Positions 55,108 to 64,000 of a stretch of 64,000 nucleotides of DNA are shown here, in pieces (position 1 is the first letter of the stretch; each line of letters starts with the position of its first letter). The stretch is from assembly GCF_003533305.1 (NCBI RefSeq), contig NZ_DOEH01000018.1:144399-208398 (forward strand), in the 5' to 3' direction. The stretch is from Providencia sp. (GTDB taxonomy: Bacteria > Pseudomonadota > Gammaproteobacteria > Enterobacterales > Enterobacteriaceae). Made by a program: the position numbers and the translations under genes. A model generated the notes under the pieces. That model did not search any database and was not told the origin of the DNA. It saw only the letters and a program-made list of their open reading frames with translations.

Positions 55108-56622
55108 ATGCAGGGCTTGAACTTTCGGTATATCATCAGCGTTGTATTATTGTCAGTCACTGGTTTCGCCAGTGCTGAGGCATTACAACCTGATCCAGCA
55201 TGGCAGCAAGGAAAGCTAGAAAATGGCTTTAGCTGGCAATTATTACAAACACCACAGCGCCCAAATGATCGTGTTCAACTTAGGTTAGCAATCAAAACAG
55301 GCTCACTGACTGAAAAAGCCAGTGAAAAGGGTTACAGTTATTTGATCCCTAAAATGGCACTGTATCATCAAACAGATGCATTTCCAGCCGCCGTACTACA
55401 AGATTTTTGGCGTCAGGCCGCTGATCCTGATATGCCTATTCCGCCAGCGGTTGTTTCATATGATTACACTATTTATAGTTTAAGTTTACCTAATAACAAA
55501 CCTGAGTTAGTAAAGCAGGCGCTTAGTTGGCTTGCAACTTCAGTGGCTGGGGCAACTTATACTGAAACCTCGTTACATAATGGTCTAAATATTCCTAATC
55601 TTCCTGTTGCGACCTTACCTTTGGATGCGAGTGATCCTGTTTGGCGTGCGCGCTTAAAAGGTTCAGCAATGATGGGATATGATCCGGGCCAAAAAGTAAA
55701 TGATAATATTGATTTAGCAAGTGTGAATTCATTTTACAAGAAATGGTATACACCAGATGTGATGACATTATATGTCGCAGGCCATGTTGATTCACGTATG
55801 TTATCAGACAGTATTTCACAGACCTTTTCTTCTCTAGAAGGTCGGCGTTCAGAGCCTGTTTCTGTTGCTGTGCTCTCTGCGGTTAAGCCTCAATCAATCG
55901 ATATGCTACAAGATAGACAAACTAAAGATACGCTTTCATTGATTTGGGATATTGATTGGTTGCCAATCAATGATTCCTCAGTGCTATTGCGTTATTGGGG
56001 TAGTGATCTCGCTCGTGAGGCGGTATACCGCTCATTGCAAAAAACGTTTAACCAAAAATTTAGTCAAGATGAAGTCGTACCGGGGCTAGATTGCAGGGTG
56101 CAATACCAAAAAGCCAGTTGTACGCTTACTATAACAGCGCCACCAGAAAAAATGGCTGCGGTTACGGACGTGGTCTTGAATGAATTAGTCACTATCAATC
56201 AAAATGGCATCGCACCTGAACTGTTTGATGAGATGATCAAAGAAAAACAAGTTCAGTTATCACAACTGTTTGCCGCTTATGCACGTACTAGCACGGATGT
56301 GTTGATCAGCCAGCGTTTAATTTCCCAGCAAAATGGGGTGGTTGATATTGCACCAGAACAGTATCAAAGTTTAAGACAAGTATTTTTGGCATCGCAGAAC
56401 CTTGAACAGGTCAATATGGATGTTCGACGGCTATTGTCTCAGGAAGCGGCTTTTGTGTTGGCGCAGCCTAAAGAAAAACAGACCATGGATGCAGAACAAA
56501 TTCGTCAAAAATTTAGCAAAGCATTGTGGCCGCAGTCACAGCCAATTTCCCCTACTGAGGGTGACGTTGTGACTCAAGAACAAGCAATTCAGTTAGCGCC
56601 TGCGGCACCAACGACTAAATAA
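55108..56622 (+). CDS. yhjJ: M16-like peptidase-fold protein YhjJ
   Basis: A 504-residue secreted protein (E. coli YhjJ, 498). It has a signal peptide (about 1-24, SAEA/LQ) and the family start ALQPDPAWQQGKLENGFSWQ, followed by two M16-type halves (DRVQLRLAIKTGSLTEKASEKGYSY and WYTPDVMTLYVAGHVD). The zinc-binding HxxEH motif of active M16 peptidases is missing from the expected place after the TGS stretch (the segment reads GYSYLIPKMALY), so it is probably not catalytic, as for E. coli YhjJ. It is periplasmic; its role is unknown. Confidence 0.9.
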   Translation: MQGLNFRYIISVVLLSVTGFASAEALQPDPAWQQGKLENGFSWQLLQTPQRPNDRVQLRLAIKTGSLTEKASEKGYSYLIPKMALYHQTDAFPAAVLQDFWRQAADPDMPIPPAVVSYDYTIYSLSLPNNKPELVKQALSWLATSVAGATYTETSLHNGLNIPNLPVATLPLDASDPVWRARLKGSAMMGYDPGQKVNDNIDLASVNSFYKKWYTPDVMTLYVAGHVDSRMLSDSISQTFSSLEGRRSEPVSVAVLSAVKPQSIDMLQDRQTKDTLSLIWDIDWLPINDSSVLLRYWGSDLAREAVYRSLQKTFNQKFSQDEVVPGLDCRVQYQKASCTLTITAPPEKMAAVTDVVLNELVTINQNGIAPELFDEMIKEKQVQLSQLFAAYARTSTDVLISQRLISQQNGVVDIAPEQYQSLRQVFLASQNLEQVNMDVRRLLSQEAAFVLAQPKEKQTMDAEQIRQKFSKALWPQSQPISPTEGDVVTQEQAIQLAPAAPTTK

Positions 56623-56657
56623 TAAATTACTTAATAATCAGTAATAGTAATTGAATG

Positions 56658-56693
56658 AAAAATAGCCTCTAAAATTTTAGAGGCTATTTTTTT
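56658..56693. terminator. Bidirectional terminator between yhjJ and the serine hydrolase gene
   Basis: AAATAGCCTCTAAAAT pairs with ATTTTAGAGGCTATTT (56660-56689). The plus strand continues with T's and the minus strand with TTCATTC after TTT, so it can serve both convergent genes. Confidence 0.85.
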
Positions 56694-57687
56694 ATCTTCT
56701 AGTCAGTAACGACTCAATTGTTTTAATCAGCACATCTCTAGATTCTCTGTTATCAACGAATCCAGCAGCACTGATTTTGGCTTCTGGCGCGTAGTAAGCA
56801 ACGGACCCCCAAAAACCGAGGTGTGAATAAAGGGTAATGCCATTAACGACACTAGCCATGATCCCTAAACGATATTCGTCTGCTCCTTGATGATTACCAA
56901 TACTTAACATGGTCTCTAGTGTCTCAGATGAGGTGAAAATAGCCCCATTGAATAATGCTTCAAAAAAGAGTGCCATTTGCTTTGAAGACATGATTAAACC
57001 ACCACCACCATAAGCATCCATTGATGCATGAATATCTGTACCATCCAGTTTACCAAGATATTGCCGTGCACGAGGTTCCTGGTGGGTTGGCTGCTCTAAA
57101 TATTCCCAATAGGCGCTGTCGAGTCCAATTTTATCGAAACTCAATAATTCTCTAACGGCTAAGCCGAGCGATTGCCCAGTGACCCTTTCAATAATATCTC
57201 CAAGTAAGATATAGCCAGTATCAGAATAAATAAACGATTCTGATGGTGCGATAAAAGGCACCTGTTTATTGGCATATAACTCGATTTGTTCTAAACGGCT
57301 CCATTCATGATCAGGATGTTTGAGAACCTTAGAGAGATAATCCGCATCTGCGTGGTCAAGTAAGCCACTGCTGTGATTCAATAAATGTCGAATGGTAATG
57401 CGATCAGTATCATAAGGAGGGCTGAGAAGTTCATTATATCTAGGGGTGATGTAATGAGAGATCGCACCGTCGATGGAGAGTTTTTGCATTTCGGCTAGCC
57501 TTAGAATGGCTGCCGCGGTGAATGTTTTGGTATTGCTTGCAATTCTCAGAGGGGTATCTACGGTTAAAAGCGCGCCATCAAGGTCGCTTCCTCGCGCACA
57601 AAAAGTTTCTATGCTGTTTTTTGTTTGGTTGTGAGAGTATAGGGCGACGCCACAAGATAAACTTTCAAGAGATAGCATTGTTATCAT
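56692..57687 (-). CDS. Serine hydrolase of the beta-lactamase/class C family, no signal peptide
   Basis: A 331-residue protein of the beta-lactamase-related group. It has the SxxK motif SNTK (Ser51-Lys54 in RIASNTKTFTAAAIL), the YxN-like triad YSDTGY with Asp in place of Asn, and HLGFWGS in the place of the KTG box. These are features of esterase- or D-aminopeptidase-like members rather than true beta-lactamases. No signal peptide is seen, so it is probably cytoplasmic. HLLNHSSGLLDH is a common family stretch. The substrate is unknown. It stands alone, convergent with yhjJ. Confidence 0.8.
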   Translation of the reverse strand: MITMLSLESLSCGVALYSHNQTKNSIETFCARGSDLDGALLTVDTPLRIASNTKTFTAAAILRLAEMQKLSIDGAISHYITPRYNELLSPPYDTDRITIRHLLNHSSGLLDHADADYLSKVLKHPDHEWSRLEQIELYANKQVPFIAPSESFIYSDTGYILLGDIIERVTGQSLGLAVRELLSFDKIGLDSAYWEYLEQPTHQEPRARQYLGKLDGTDIHASMDAYGGGGLIMSSKQMALFFEALFNGAIFTSSETLETMLSIGNHQGADEYRLGIMASVVNGITLYSHLGFWGSVAYYAPEAKISAAGFVDNRESRDVLIKTIESLLTRR

Positions 57688-58130
57688 TTTATTTATTCCA
57701 AATTTTTCATACTTTGTCGTTATAGTGATCGCTTCATATTCACTTATAATATACTTGAATAATTAGTTAATCATATAGTCAAAAAGGCTCTTCTTCTTTA
57801 TGAAAGTTATTTGAAAAATTAAAATTTCATATCAACTACTTGGGTAATAGAAACCTAATGATAAGGGGGTTATGTGGTTGGCTATAATTTTAAGTTTGTT
57901 ATTTATCATTATATTCAGATTCAATTTTTACGTTGATTAAAATTATTATATCTTTCGGTGTTAATTTAATAAGCTACAAAAATTAATTGAAATGATATAT
58001 AACTGAATGAGTTTTAGCTATATATCATTTCGAATGTAATGATAATGGATTTTTAGATTATTTATTAATTTTTTCAGTTTTTCTGAAATATATTTTTAGT
58101 TGGTTTTAACTATTTTTTAGTTTTCAATGT
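57688..58130. other. AT-rich gene-free gap
   Basis: About 440 very AT-rich bases between the serine hydrolase gene and the small secreted-protein gene. I saw no reading frame with a ribosome site and no clear hairpin terminator. Confidence 0.5.
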
Positions 58131-58565
58131 TTATTGGCTGATTTTAAATATGCAATTTTCAGGTGATGTATTCTCACATACATTATAGATTAGCCCAAAA
58201 TTGCCACTCTCTTTTGTCCAACCGTTTCCTTCGGTTTTTATTGTGAACTCTTTTTCATTTTTAGGGGTGAATCGCATATCTAGGGTTTTATTTGTATTAA
58301 TATTATAAGTACAGTATTGGAACTTTAAAGGTGTTGATTCACTTTCCTGAATAGCAATGCTCATTTTAAATGATTGTACTGGGTTTTTTTCACCAATAAT
58401 TCCTTGTAAAACACCTGACCATTTACCATTTTCCCCATCGGCACTGAAAACACCACTGCCAGTTTCATTAATTTCATGAAGTTTTGGGCAATGTTCTGTT
58501 GCTTGAGCTACTGAAATAAAACCTATAGATGTCATTATTGCTAAAATTGAAATTATTTTTTTCAT
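58131..58565 (-). CDS. Small secreted protein, possibly DUF3757 family
   Basis: A 144-residue exported protein with a clear signal peptide (about 1-22, AQA/TE) and an otherwise beta-rich mature part with four Cys (HCPKLHEI, FQYCTYN, NVCENTS, ENCIFKI) that could form two disulfides. The start HCPxxxEI, then a GVFSADGENGKWSGVLQG stretch, resembles the DUF3757 proteins of enterobacteria as I recall them, but I am not certain. It has an SD (AGGAG read on the minus strand) before the ATG. It sits alone between AT-rich gaps, which suggests horizontal acquisition. Function unknown. Confidence 0.65.
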   Translation of the reverse strand: MKKIISILAIMTSIGFISVAQATEHCPKLHEINETGSGVFSADGENGKWSGVLQGIIGEKNPVQSFKMSIAIQESESTPLKFQYCTYNINTNKTLDMRFTPKNEKEFTIKTEGNGWTKESGNFGLIYNVCENTSPENCIFKISQ

Positions 58566-58850
58566 ATTAAATTCTCCTTTTTAAATGAGCTTGTTTTATA
58601 CATAAAAAAATATATCAATACAAGTGTAGATGAAATGAATGAATTTTAACTTCAGATTTATTTTTAATATGATAATTTGTGTTTTAATGTTTGCGGCGTT
58701 GTTTTTAATTAATTTTTTTTAATATATTTAAATTTTCAGATATAGTCATGATAATTTAGTTATTATTACGCAATCGTTGTGCTAGTCTTGTTATTCGACT
58801 ACTAATTGTACTTTGTCGCCGTAGGACATAATATAAAGGTAATAAATAAA

Positions 58851-59915
58851 ATGAAAAAAACAAATATATTTTTATCTCACTTAGGTTTACGGTACCCAAT
58901 TATTCAGGCACCTATGGCAGGGGTATCCACAGCAAAGTTAGCCGCAGCAGTCTGTGAAGCGGGTGGGTTAGGTTCGCTTGGATTAGGAGCAAGTTCTGTT
59001 GAACAAGCACGGCAACTGATTGCTGAAACCCAAACACTGACAAATAAACCGTTCAATGTGAATTTATTTTGTCACCAACACCCGCAACGCAATCATGAAA
59101 ATGAACAGGCCTGGATTGACTATCTGCGCCCCCAATTTTCTGAATTTAAGATAACGCCTCCAAAGAAACTTAATGAAGTTTATCAGACATTCATTGATAA
59201 CATTGAAATGCTTGAATTATTACTTGAAATGAAACCTGCGGTAGTGAGTTTTCATTTCAATATACCATCAGCGGAAGTTATTCGTCAGTTTAAACAACAG
59301 GGTATTTATACCATGGCAACGGCGACTAATTTACAAGAGGCGCGGTTGATTGAATCAAGTGGAATTGAGGCAATTATTGCACAAGGTATTGAGGCTGGGG
59401 GTCATCGGGGAATGTTTGATGTTCAAGCGAAGGATGAAAGCCTGACAACTAATACGCTTGTTTCTTTACTCCACCGACATACAACGTTACCGATTATTGC
59501 GGCGGGCGGTATCATGGATGGTGATGATATCAAACTTGCATTGCAAAATGGTGCAATGGCAGCTCAGCTTGGTACGGCATTTATTTTATGTCCTGAATCT
59601 GCGGCAAATGCACATTATCGCGCTAAACTTAAAAGCCAAACAACTGACAATACCGTATTAACTACAGCGATCTCTGGTCGTCCCGCAAGGGGTGTTATCA
59701 ATCAGTTTATTCGGATTGGACATGAATATGGTGCTAATAAATTACCGGATTATCCCATTGCTTACGATGTAGGCAAGCAACTCAACGCAGCAGCAATGCA
59801 ATTAGGTAGTGATGAATTTGCTGCTCATTGGGCAGGGCAGAGCGTTGCAAGAGCGAGAGAAATGTCAGCAAAGGAATTAGTGGAAACATTGGTGCAGGAA
59901 ATGGGGCGAATATAG
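58851..59915 (+). CDS. Nitronate monooxygenase-family FMN oxidoreductase
   Basis: A 354-residue TIM-barrel flavoprotein of the NMO/2-nitropropane dioxygenase family. Motifs are PIIQAPMAGVSTAKLAAAV at the N-terminus, the catalytic His in GIEAGGHRG, and the FMN-phosphate site IIAAGGIMDGDDIKLALQNG followed by GTAFILCPES. It would oxidise alkyl nitronates such as propionate-3-nitronate to aldehydes, a detoxification step. A frame extends upstream to a TTG at 58806, but the ATG at 58851 has AAAGGT ten bases before it and was chosen. No partner gene is adjacent. The exact substrate cannot be told from sequence. Confidence 0.88.
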   Translation: MKKTNIFLSHLGLRYPIIQAPMAGVSTAKLAAAVCEAGGLGSLGLGASSVEQARQLIAETQTLTNKPFNVNLFCHQHPQRNHENEQAWIDYLRPQFSEFKITPPKKLNEVYQTFIDNIEMLELLLEMKPAVVSFHFNIPSAEVIRQFKQQGIYTMATATNLQEARLIESSGIEAIIAQGIEAGGHRGMFDVQAKDESLTTNTLVSLLHRHTTLPIIAAGGIMDGDDIKLALQNGAMAAQLGTAFILCPESAANAHYRAKLKSQTTDNTVLTTAISGRPARGVINQFIRIGHEYGANKLPDYPIAYDVGKQLNAAAMQLGSDEFAAHWAGQSVARAREMSAKELVETLVQEMGRI

Positions 59916-59929
59916 CTAGAGGTGATTTT

Positions 59930-59957
59930 TTGGGGATAACCAATAAATTATCCCCAA
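59930..59957. terminator. Hairpin between convergent nmo-like gene and yhjD
   Basis: TTGGGGATAA (59930-59939) pairs with TTATCCCCAA (59948-59957) around an 8-base loop, in a gap between convergent genes. The stem is good but neither side has a long T-run, so termination strength is uncertain. Confidence 0.5.
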
Positions 59958-59963
59958 TTAAAA

Positions 59964-60956
59964 TTATGGCGTGAGAATGTCGTCTTGTGAATCTTTAGAC
60001 TCGTCAGTGGCTATCCAGGCGGCGCAAAATAGTGTCAGTCTTGCAAAGAAGTAGAAGAACGCCATTAAACCAATGACAGAACCGAAAGCCGCGCCAGAAG
60101 GCGACGATGCTAAACTCGGTAAAATCCACGTCATAACTGATTTGATAATTTCAAAGCCAATAGCGGCGAGCAAGGTGCCTTTGAGTAATGAATTACGGCG
60201 ATGCTGCATGCGTGGTAGTATCCAAAAAATCCATAGGAACAATAGAAAATTAGCAGCAATAGAAATTGTTAAGCCGATTAATGTCCAAACAGGTTTCAGC
60301 CATTCGATACCGCCTAACCCAATGATATTGACAATGGTTGCTTGTGCGGAGCCTGCAACGGAGGTCAATGTGATTGTTACAACTAAGGCGATGAGTAGGC
60401 CGATTAATGCAAAGAAATCACGAATATAGCGGAAAATAAAGTTTTCTTGTTCATCTTCATTACGTTCCCAAACGGGGCGTGACTGCGCCAAAATAGCCAA
60501 ACGTAAGTTATTTACCCAATTTACCCCAGAGTAAACCGCTAATACTAAACCGGTTAATCCAACAGTTGTTCGTTGGCGGATTGCGGTATCAATCGTTCTT
60601 TCTAAAGTATTAGCAAGGGTTGGATCAGTAATATTGGCAGAAATACCTCGAATGAGTTTTTCAAGTAATTCAGGATTGCTAGCTAAAACGAAACCTGCGG
60701 CTGCAAAGGAAAACATTAAAACGGGAATGAGCGAAAGAAAGGAGAAATAAGTAATGGCGGCACCAAACTGATTACCCATACGATCAGTAAAACGTTGTGC
60801 GGTACGGATCAGATGTGCAATGAAGGGGATAGCACAGACAAAATTAACAACCCGCATAGAGAAAGTCAGCGCTTTTTTACTGCCATCAATACTTTTATTG
60901 AGCGTTTTTTTCAGTTTGTTGGTGTCTTTTTGTTGTTCATCCTGCATATTCGACAT
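59964..60956 (-). CDS. yhjD: Inner membrane protein YhjD (YihY/BrkB superfamily)
   Basis: A 330-residue protein closely matching E. coli YhjD. It has a polar N-terminus (1-45), then about six membrane helices. Family stretches are IAHLIRTAQRFTDRMGNQFG, AAITYFSFLSLIPVLMFSFA, TTVGLTGLVLAVYSGVNW and GAAFGSVIGLMAFFYFFARL. It is not the yihY paralogue, since it carries the YhjD-type N-terminus. In E. coli, suppressor changes in yhjD allow growth without Kdo; it may help lipid transport. Convergent with the nitronate monooxygenase gene. Confidence 0.92.
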   Translation of the reverse strand: MSNMQDEQQKDTNKLKKTLNKSIDGSKKALTFSMRVVNFVCAIPFIAHLIRTAQRFTDRMGNQFGAAITYFSFLSLIPVLMFSFAAAGFVLASNPELLEKLIRGISANITDPTLANTLERTIDTAIRQRTTVGLTGLVLAVYSGVNWVNNLRLAILAQSRPVWERNEDEQENFIFRYIRDFFALIGLLIALVVTITLTSVAGSAQATIVNIIGLGGIEWLKPVWTLIGLTISIAANFLLFLWIFWILPRMQHRRNSLLKGTLLAAIGFEIIKSVMTWILPSLASSPSGAAFGSVIGLMAFFYFFARLTLFCAAWIATDESKDSQDDILTP

Positions 60957-61131
60957 TCATTCCCCTTTTTACTGTCGATTAAAATTTACTAACTGTTACC
61001 TAACGATAATCTAACTATAGCCTAAAATTAGCCATAACTTTACCTTAATGCCTATATTCAGATGAAAAATAGGCATATTTAAGGTGATAATAACTCATTA
61101 ATTAATCAGAAAAAATAGTTGCTATTCAAGG

Positions 61132-61536
61132 CTAAAGTGCATCTTTATGTGCTTTAAGTTCAGCTTGTGCTTCTTTCAGTTCGTCTTGAGCTTCAGTGAG
61201 TTTAGCTTCACGTTTTGCAATTTTTTTACGGTCATCCCCTTTTTGTTTTTCTTCAAGCAATTCAGCTTCACGCTCTTTTACTTTTTCTGTTTTTTCTGCC
61301 ACGTCTTTTTGGCTATCACGGTACAGGGATTCAGGTGTACAATAGCTATTCACGTTATCAAGAGCTCGCTCTAACCCATTCACGCGATTGTGATTACCGT
61401 GAGTTTTTGCATATTCTAATTGCTGTTCGATTTTTTGCTTTTTAATGTCACAGCCATTTTGTGGCTGGGCTGCGAATGTAGATGTACTGGCTAAACAAAA
61501 AATTGAAGCGGCACTCATGATGATAAGTTTTTTCAT
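61132..61536 (-). CDS. YqjC-like periplasmic protein (DUF1090)
   Basis: A 134-residue secreted protein with a signal peptide (about 1-22, TFA/AQ), a Cys pair (GCDIKKQKIEQQLEYAKTHG and SYCTPESLYR) and a C-terminal long charged helix rich in Glu and Lys (KVKEREAELLEEKQKGDDRK) that should form a coiled coil. This matches the DUF1090 family, of which E. coli YqjC is a member. Function unknown. It stands alone on the minus strand with a good SD (AGGTGAAT region). Confidence 0.85.
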   Translation of the reverse strand: MKKLIIMSAASIFCLASTSTFAAQPQNGCDIKKQKIEQQLEYAKTHGNHNRVNGLERALDNVNSYCTPESLYRDSQKDVAEKTEKVKEREAELLEEKQKGDDRKKIAKREAKLTEAQDELKEAQAELKAHKDAL

Positions 61537-61768
61537 TATTCACCTCGGGTTATCTTGAAATTTGTATTTAGGATAGCGTTTTATCGTATTTAGATCATGT
61601 GAATTTTGTAATTATCCTATCGATGACAATACTACCTAAATTTAGCTATAATGACGCTAAAGTATTAATCCGGTCTATTTTTCACTCAAAGACTATCTTT
61701 AAAGAATCCATTTAATAGTGGTTAGTTTCTAGCGCTACTGTTGAATTTCCTCAGGAAATAAACGTTAC

Positions 61769-62611
61769 ATGTTAAGTTATCGTCATAGCTTTCACGCAGG
61801 CAACCATGCAGATGTACTAAAACACACAGTACAAAGCTTGATCATCGAATCTCTGAAAGAGAAAGAAAAACCATTTCTGTATTTGGATACGCACGCAGGG
61901 GCGGGTCGTTATCAGTTAACTAGTGAACATGCAGAAAAAACAGGTGAGTATCTACAAGGAATTGCACGTATTTGGGCGCAACCAGATCTACCCGAGGAAT
62001 TGCTGCCTTATATGAGAATTGTTCGTCATTTAAATGAGAATGGAAAGCTGCGTTATTATCCGGGTTCCCCATTACTGGCGAAACACCTACTACGTGAAGA
62101 AGATCAATTGATACTGACGGAGTTACATTCAAGTGATTATCCGTTATTGCGTGCCGAGTTTTCACGCGATGATCGTGCTACTGTTTCTCGTGGTGATGGT
62201 TATCAGCAATTAAAATCTAAATTACCGCCATATAGCCGCCGTGGCTTTATGTTGATGGATCCGCCTTATGAAATGAAATCTGATTATGAGGCTGTCGTTA
62301 AAGGGGTAGTTGAAGGCTATAAACGCTTTGCAACCGGTACCTATGCAATTTGGTATCCTGTTGTATTACGTCAACAAATTAAGCGTATGATTAATCAATT
62401 AGAAGCGACGGGTATTCGTAGAATTCTACAAATTGAACTGGCTGTGCGTCCTGATAGTGATCAACGAGGTATGACGGCATCAGGTATGATTGTCATTAAT
62501 CCACCGTGGAAGCTTGAGCAGCAGATGAAAAATGTGTTGCCGTGGTTGCATAAAACCTTAGTGCCAGAAGGAATAGGGCATACTTTGGTTGATTGGATAG
62601 TACCTGAATAA
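61769..62611 (+). CDS. rlmJ: 23S rRNA (adenine(2030)-N6)-methyltransferase RlmJ
   Basis: A 280-residue enzyme, the same length as E. coli RlmJ (YhiR). It starts MLSYRHSFHAGNHADVLKHT and has the SAM-binding DTHAGAGRYQL and the catalytic DPPYE motif (FMLMDPPYEMKSDYEAV), typical of N6-adenine methyltransferases. It methylates A2030 of 23S rRNA. The C-terminal part (GMTASGMIVINPPWKLEQQM) is strongly family-like. It is followed by gorA, as in E. coli. Confidence 0.96.
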   Translation: MLSYRHSFHAGNHADVLKHTVQSLIIESLKEKEKPFLYLDTHAGAGRYQLTSEHAEKTGEYLQGIARIWAQPDLPEELLPYMRIVRHLNENGKLRYYPGSPLLAKHLLREEDQLILTELHSSDYPLLRAEFSRDDRATVSRGDGYQQLKSKLPPYSRRGFMLMDPPYEMKSDYEAVVKGVVEGYKRFATGTYAIWYPVVLRQQIKRMINQLEATGIRRILQIELAVRPDSDQRGMTASGMIVINPPWKLEQQMKNVLPWLHKTLVPEGIGHTLVDWIVPE

Positions 62612-62745
62612 CTAACTCGATAGGTCAAGGCTATTGTATTAACAGGCAATACCTATCTTAAATGGCTATTTTTATCGCGACAACAAATAGCATAATAAGA
62701 GAAGATTAACCAATTAATCATTCTAAAAATGGGAATAACCAAGTT

Positions 62746-64000
62746 ATGAGCAAACATTACGATTATATTGCAATTGGTGGTGGTAGTGGCGGTATTGCTT
62801 CTATGAACCGTGCAGCTATGTATGGTCAAAAGTGTGCCCTAATCGAGGCGAAAGCATTAGGTGGAACCTGTGTTAACGTAGGCTGTGTACCTAAAAAAGT
62901 CATGTGGCATGCAGCTCAAATTTCAGAAGCGATTCGCGCTTATGGTCCTGACTATGGTTTCGATACAACCATTAACCGATTTGATTGGAAGACACTGATT
63001 GAAAGCCGTACAGCTTATATTGATCGTATTCACCAGTCTTATGACCGTGTGCTTGGAAACAATAAAGTCGACGTGATCAGTGGTTTCGCTCGTTTTGTCG
63101 ATGCACATACCGTTGAAGTTAATGGTGAAACTTATACTGCTGATCATATTTTGATTGCCACAGGTGGCCGCCCCGTTGTGCCGACAATCCCTGGTGCAGA
63201 ATATGGCATCACATCAGATGGTTTCTTTGAACTAGAAGATTTACCAAAACGTGTTGCTGTGGTCGGTGCGGGCTATATCGCCGTTGAACTCGCGGGTGTA
63301 CTAAATGGTTTAGGCAGTGAAGCGCATTTATTTGTACGTAAACATGCACCGCTGCGTTCATTCGACCCGTTGATTGTTGAAACACTGGTTGAAGTGATGA
63401 ATACAGAAGGGCCAAAACTTCACACTGAATCAGTACCAAAAGAAGTGGTGAAGAATGCAGATGGTTCGTTAACCTTAAAATTGGAAAATGGCCAAGAGCA
63501 AACGGTTGATGTATTGATTTGGGCTATTGGTCGTGAGCCAATGACGGATAATCTGAATATTGAAGCCGCAGGTGTTGAGCTGAATGCGAAAGGCTACATT
63601 AAGGTCGATAAGTATCAAAATACCAATGTTGCAGGTGTTTATGCGGTTGGTGACAATACGGGTGCAGTTGAGCTAACGCCTGTTGCAGTTGCTGCTGGAC
63701 GTCGACTATCTGAACGTTTGTTTAATAATAAACCTGATGAGCATTTAGATTACAGTAATATTCCAACAGTGGTTTTCTCTCATCCACCTATTGGCACTGT
63801 GGGATTAACTGAACCTGAAGCGATTGAAAAATACGGTACTGATAAAGTCAAATCTTATAAATCATCATTTACGGCCATGTATACTGCGGTGACTTCTCAT
63901 CGCCAACCTTGCCGAATGAAACTAATTTGTGTTGGGGAAGACGAAAAAATCGTTGGTATCCACGGTATTGGTTTTGGTATGGATGAAATCTTACAAGGTT
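62746..64000 (+). CDS. gorA: Glutathione reductase, 3' end beyond the window
   Basis: The first 418 codons of a protein matching E. coli Gor (450 residues). It has the FAD-binding [17 protein letters not shown], the redox-active disulfide [13 protein letters not shown], the NADPH-binding [19 protein letters not shown] followed by the Arg pair region [10 protein letters not shown], and the second FAD site [16 protein letters not shown]. It reduces glutathione disulfide with NADPH. The ATG at 62746 begins [13 protein letters not shown]; only about 30 residues, including the catalytic His-Glu pair, lie outside the window. Confidence 0.97.
   Translation, partial: MSKHYDYIAIGGGSGGIASMNRAAMYGQKCALIEAKALGGTCVNVGCVPKKVMWHAAQISEAIRAYGPDYGFDTTINRFDWKTLIESRTAYIDRIHQSYDRVLGNNKVDVISGFARFVDAHTVEVNGETYTADHILIATGGRPVVPTIPGAEYGITSDGFFELEDLPKRVAVVGAGYIAVELAGVLNGLGSEAHLFVRKHAPLRSFDPLIVETLVEVMNTEGPKLHTESVPKEVVKNADGSLTLKLENGQEQTVDVLIWAIGREPMTDNLNIEAAGVELNAKGYIKVDKYQNTNVAGVYAVGDNTGAVELTPVAVAAGRRLSERLFNNKPDEHLDYSNIPTVVFSHPPIGTVGLTEPEAIEKYGTDKVKSYKSSFTAMYTAVTSHRQPCRMKLICVGEDEKIVGIHGIGFGMDEILQG

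Noticed and set aside
61147..61445. Phe-rich plus-strand frames opposite the yqjC-like gene
   Set aside because: They are antisense shadows of the Lys/Glu-rich coiled-coil codons of the real gene on the minus strand.
62621..62660. Hairpin GATAGGT/ACCTATC after rlmJ as a terminator
   Set aside because: The loop is long and no T-run follows, so support is too weak.

Overview
The window is chromosomal DNA from an AT-rich gammaproteobacterium of the order Enterobacterales. Many proteins are near-identical in length and motifs to Escherichia coli K-12 counterparts (glnALG, typA, dtd, fabY, xanP, gltS, recG, trmH, spoT, rpoZ, gmk, ligB, yidE, avtA, tag, glyQS, dppABCDF, yhjJ, rlmJ, gorA). Base composition is clearly AT-rich, and the gene blocks are E. 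coli-like but shuffled. Together these point to the Morganellaceae, most likely Providencia, with Proteus as the alternative. The genus is inferred from recalled family knowledge, not from a search.

Layout. 1-5458 (minus): a chaperone-usher fimbrial operon cut by the left edge, read as major pilin, chaperone, usher, two-domain adhesin, minor pilin, partial minor pilin. 6088-10464 (minus): the nitrogen-control operon glnA-glnL-glnG, with a sigma-54 promoter and two NtrC sites upstream of glnA, an NtrC site before glnL, and hairpins after glnA and glnG. 10597-12329 (minus): an HdeD-like membrane protein and a metal-binding PadR-type regulator resembling NfeR/YqjI, with three palindromic operators. 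12663-14483 (plus): typA. 14834-19406 (plus): an accessory block at the place where E. coli K-12 carries the yih sulfoquinovose genes. It holds a membrane-tethered XRE regulator, an RpiR regulator, a glucose-family PTS EIICB and a fumarase-superfamily lyase. 19714-21776 (plus): yihX, dtd, fabY.

21923-25251 (minus): yicH and xanP, the latter with a PurR box on its promoter. gltS follows on plus. 26794-32802 (minus): gmk, rpoZ, spoT, trmH, recG. Next come ligB (plus), yicG (minus), yidR (plus), yidQ (minus), yidE (plus), avtA and tag (minus), glyQS (plus) and tRNA-Pro(UGG). An orphan TpsB-type outer-membrane transporter (45886-47508) sits just after the tRNA. The dipeptide ABC operon dppABCDF follows, then a sensor-HAMP protein that looks like a truncated HmsP/PdeK, yhjJ, a beta-lactamase-like serine hydrolase, a small secreted protein, a nitronate monooxygenase-like gene, yhjD, a yqjC-like gene, rlmJ, and the 5' part of gorA.

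The most interesting accessory features are the PTS-lyase pair, which implies catabolism of an unidentified phosphorylated substrate; the 14-residue His/Cys repeat array of the NfeR-like regulator; the orphan TpsB beside the tRNA; and the catalytic-domain-less HAMP protein. I saw no CRISPR array, insertion sequence, prophage or rRNA gene.
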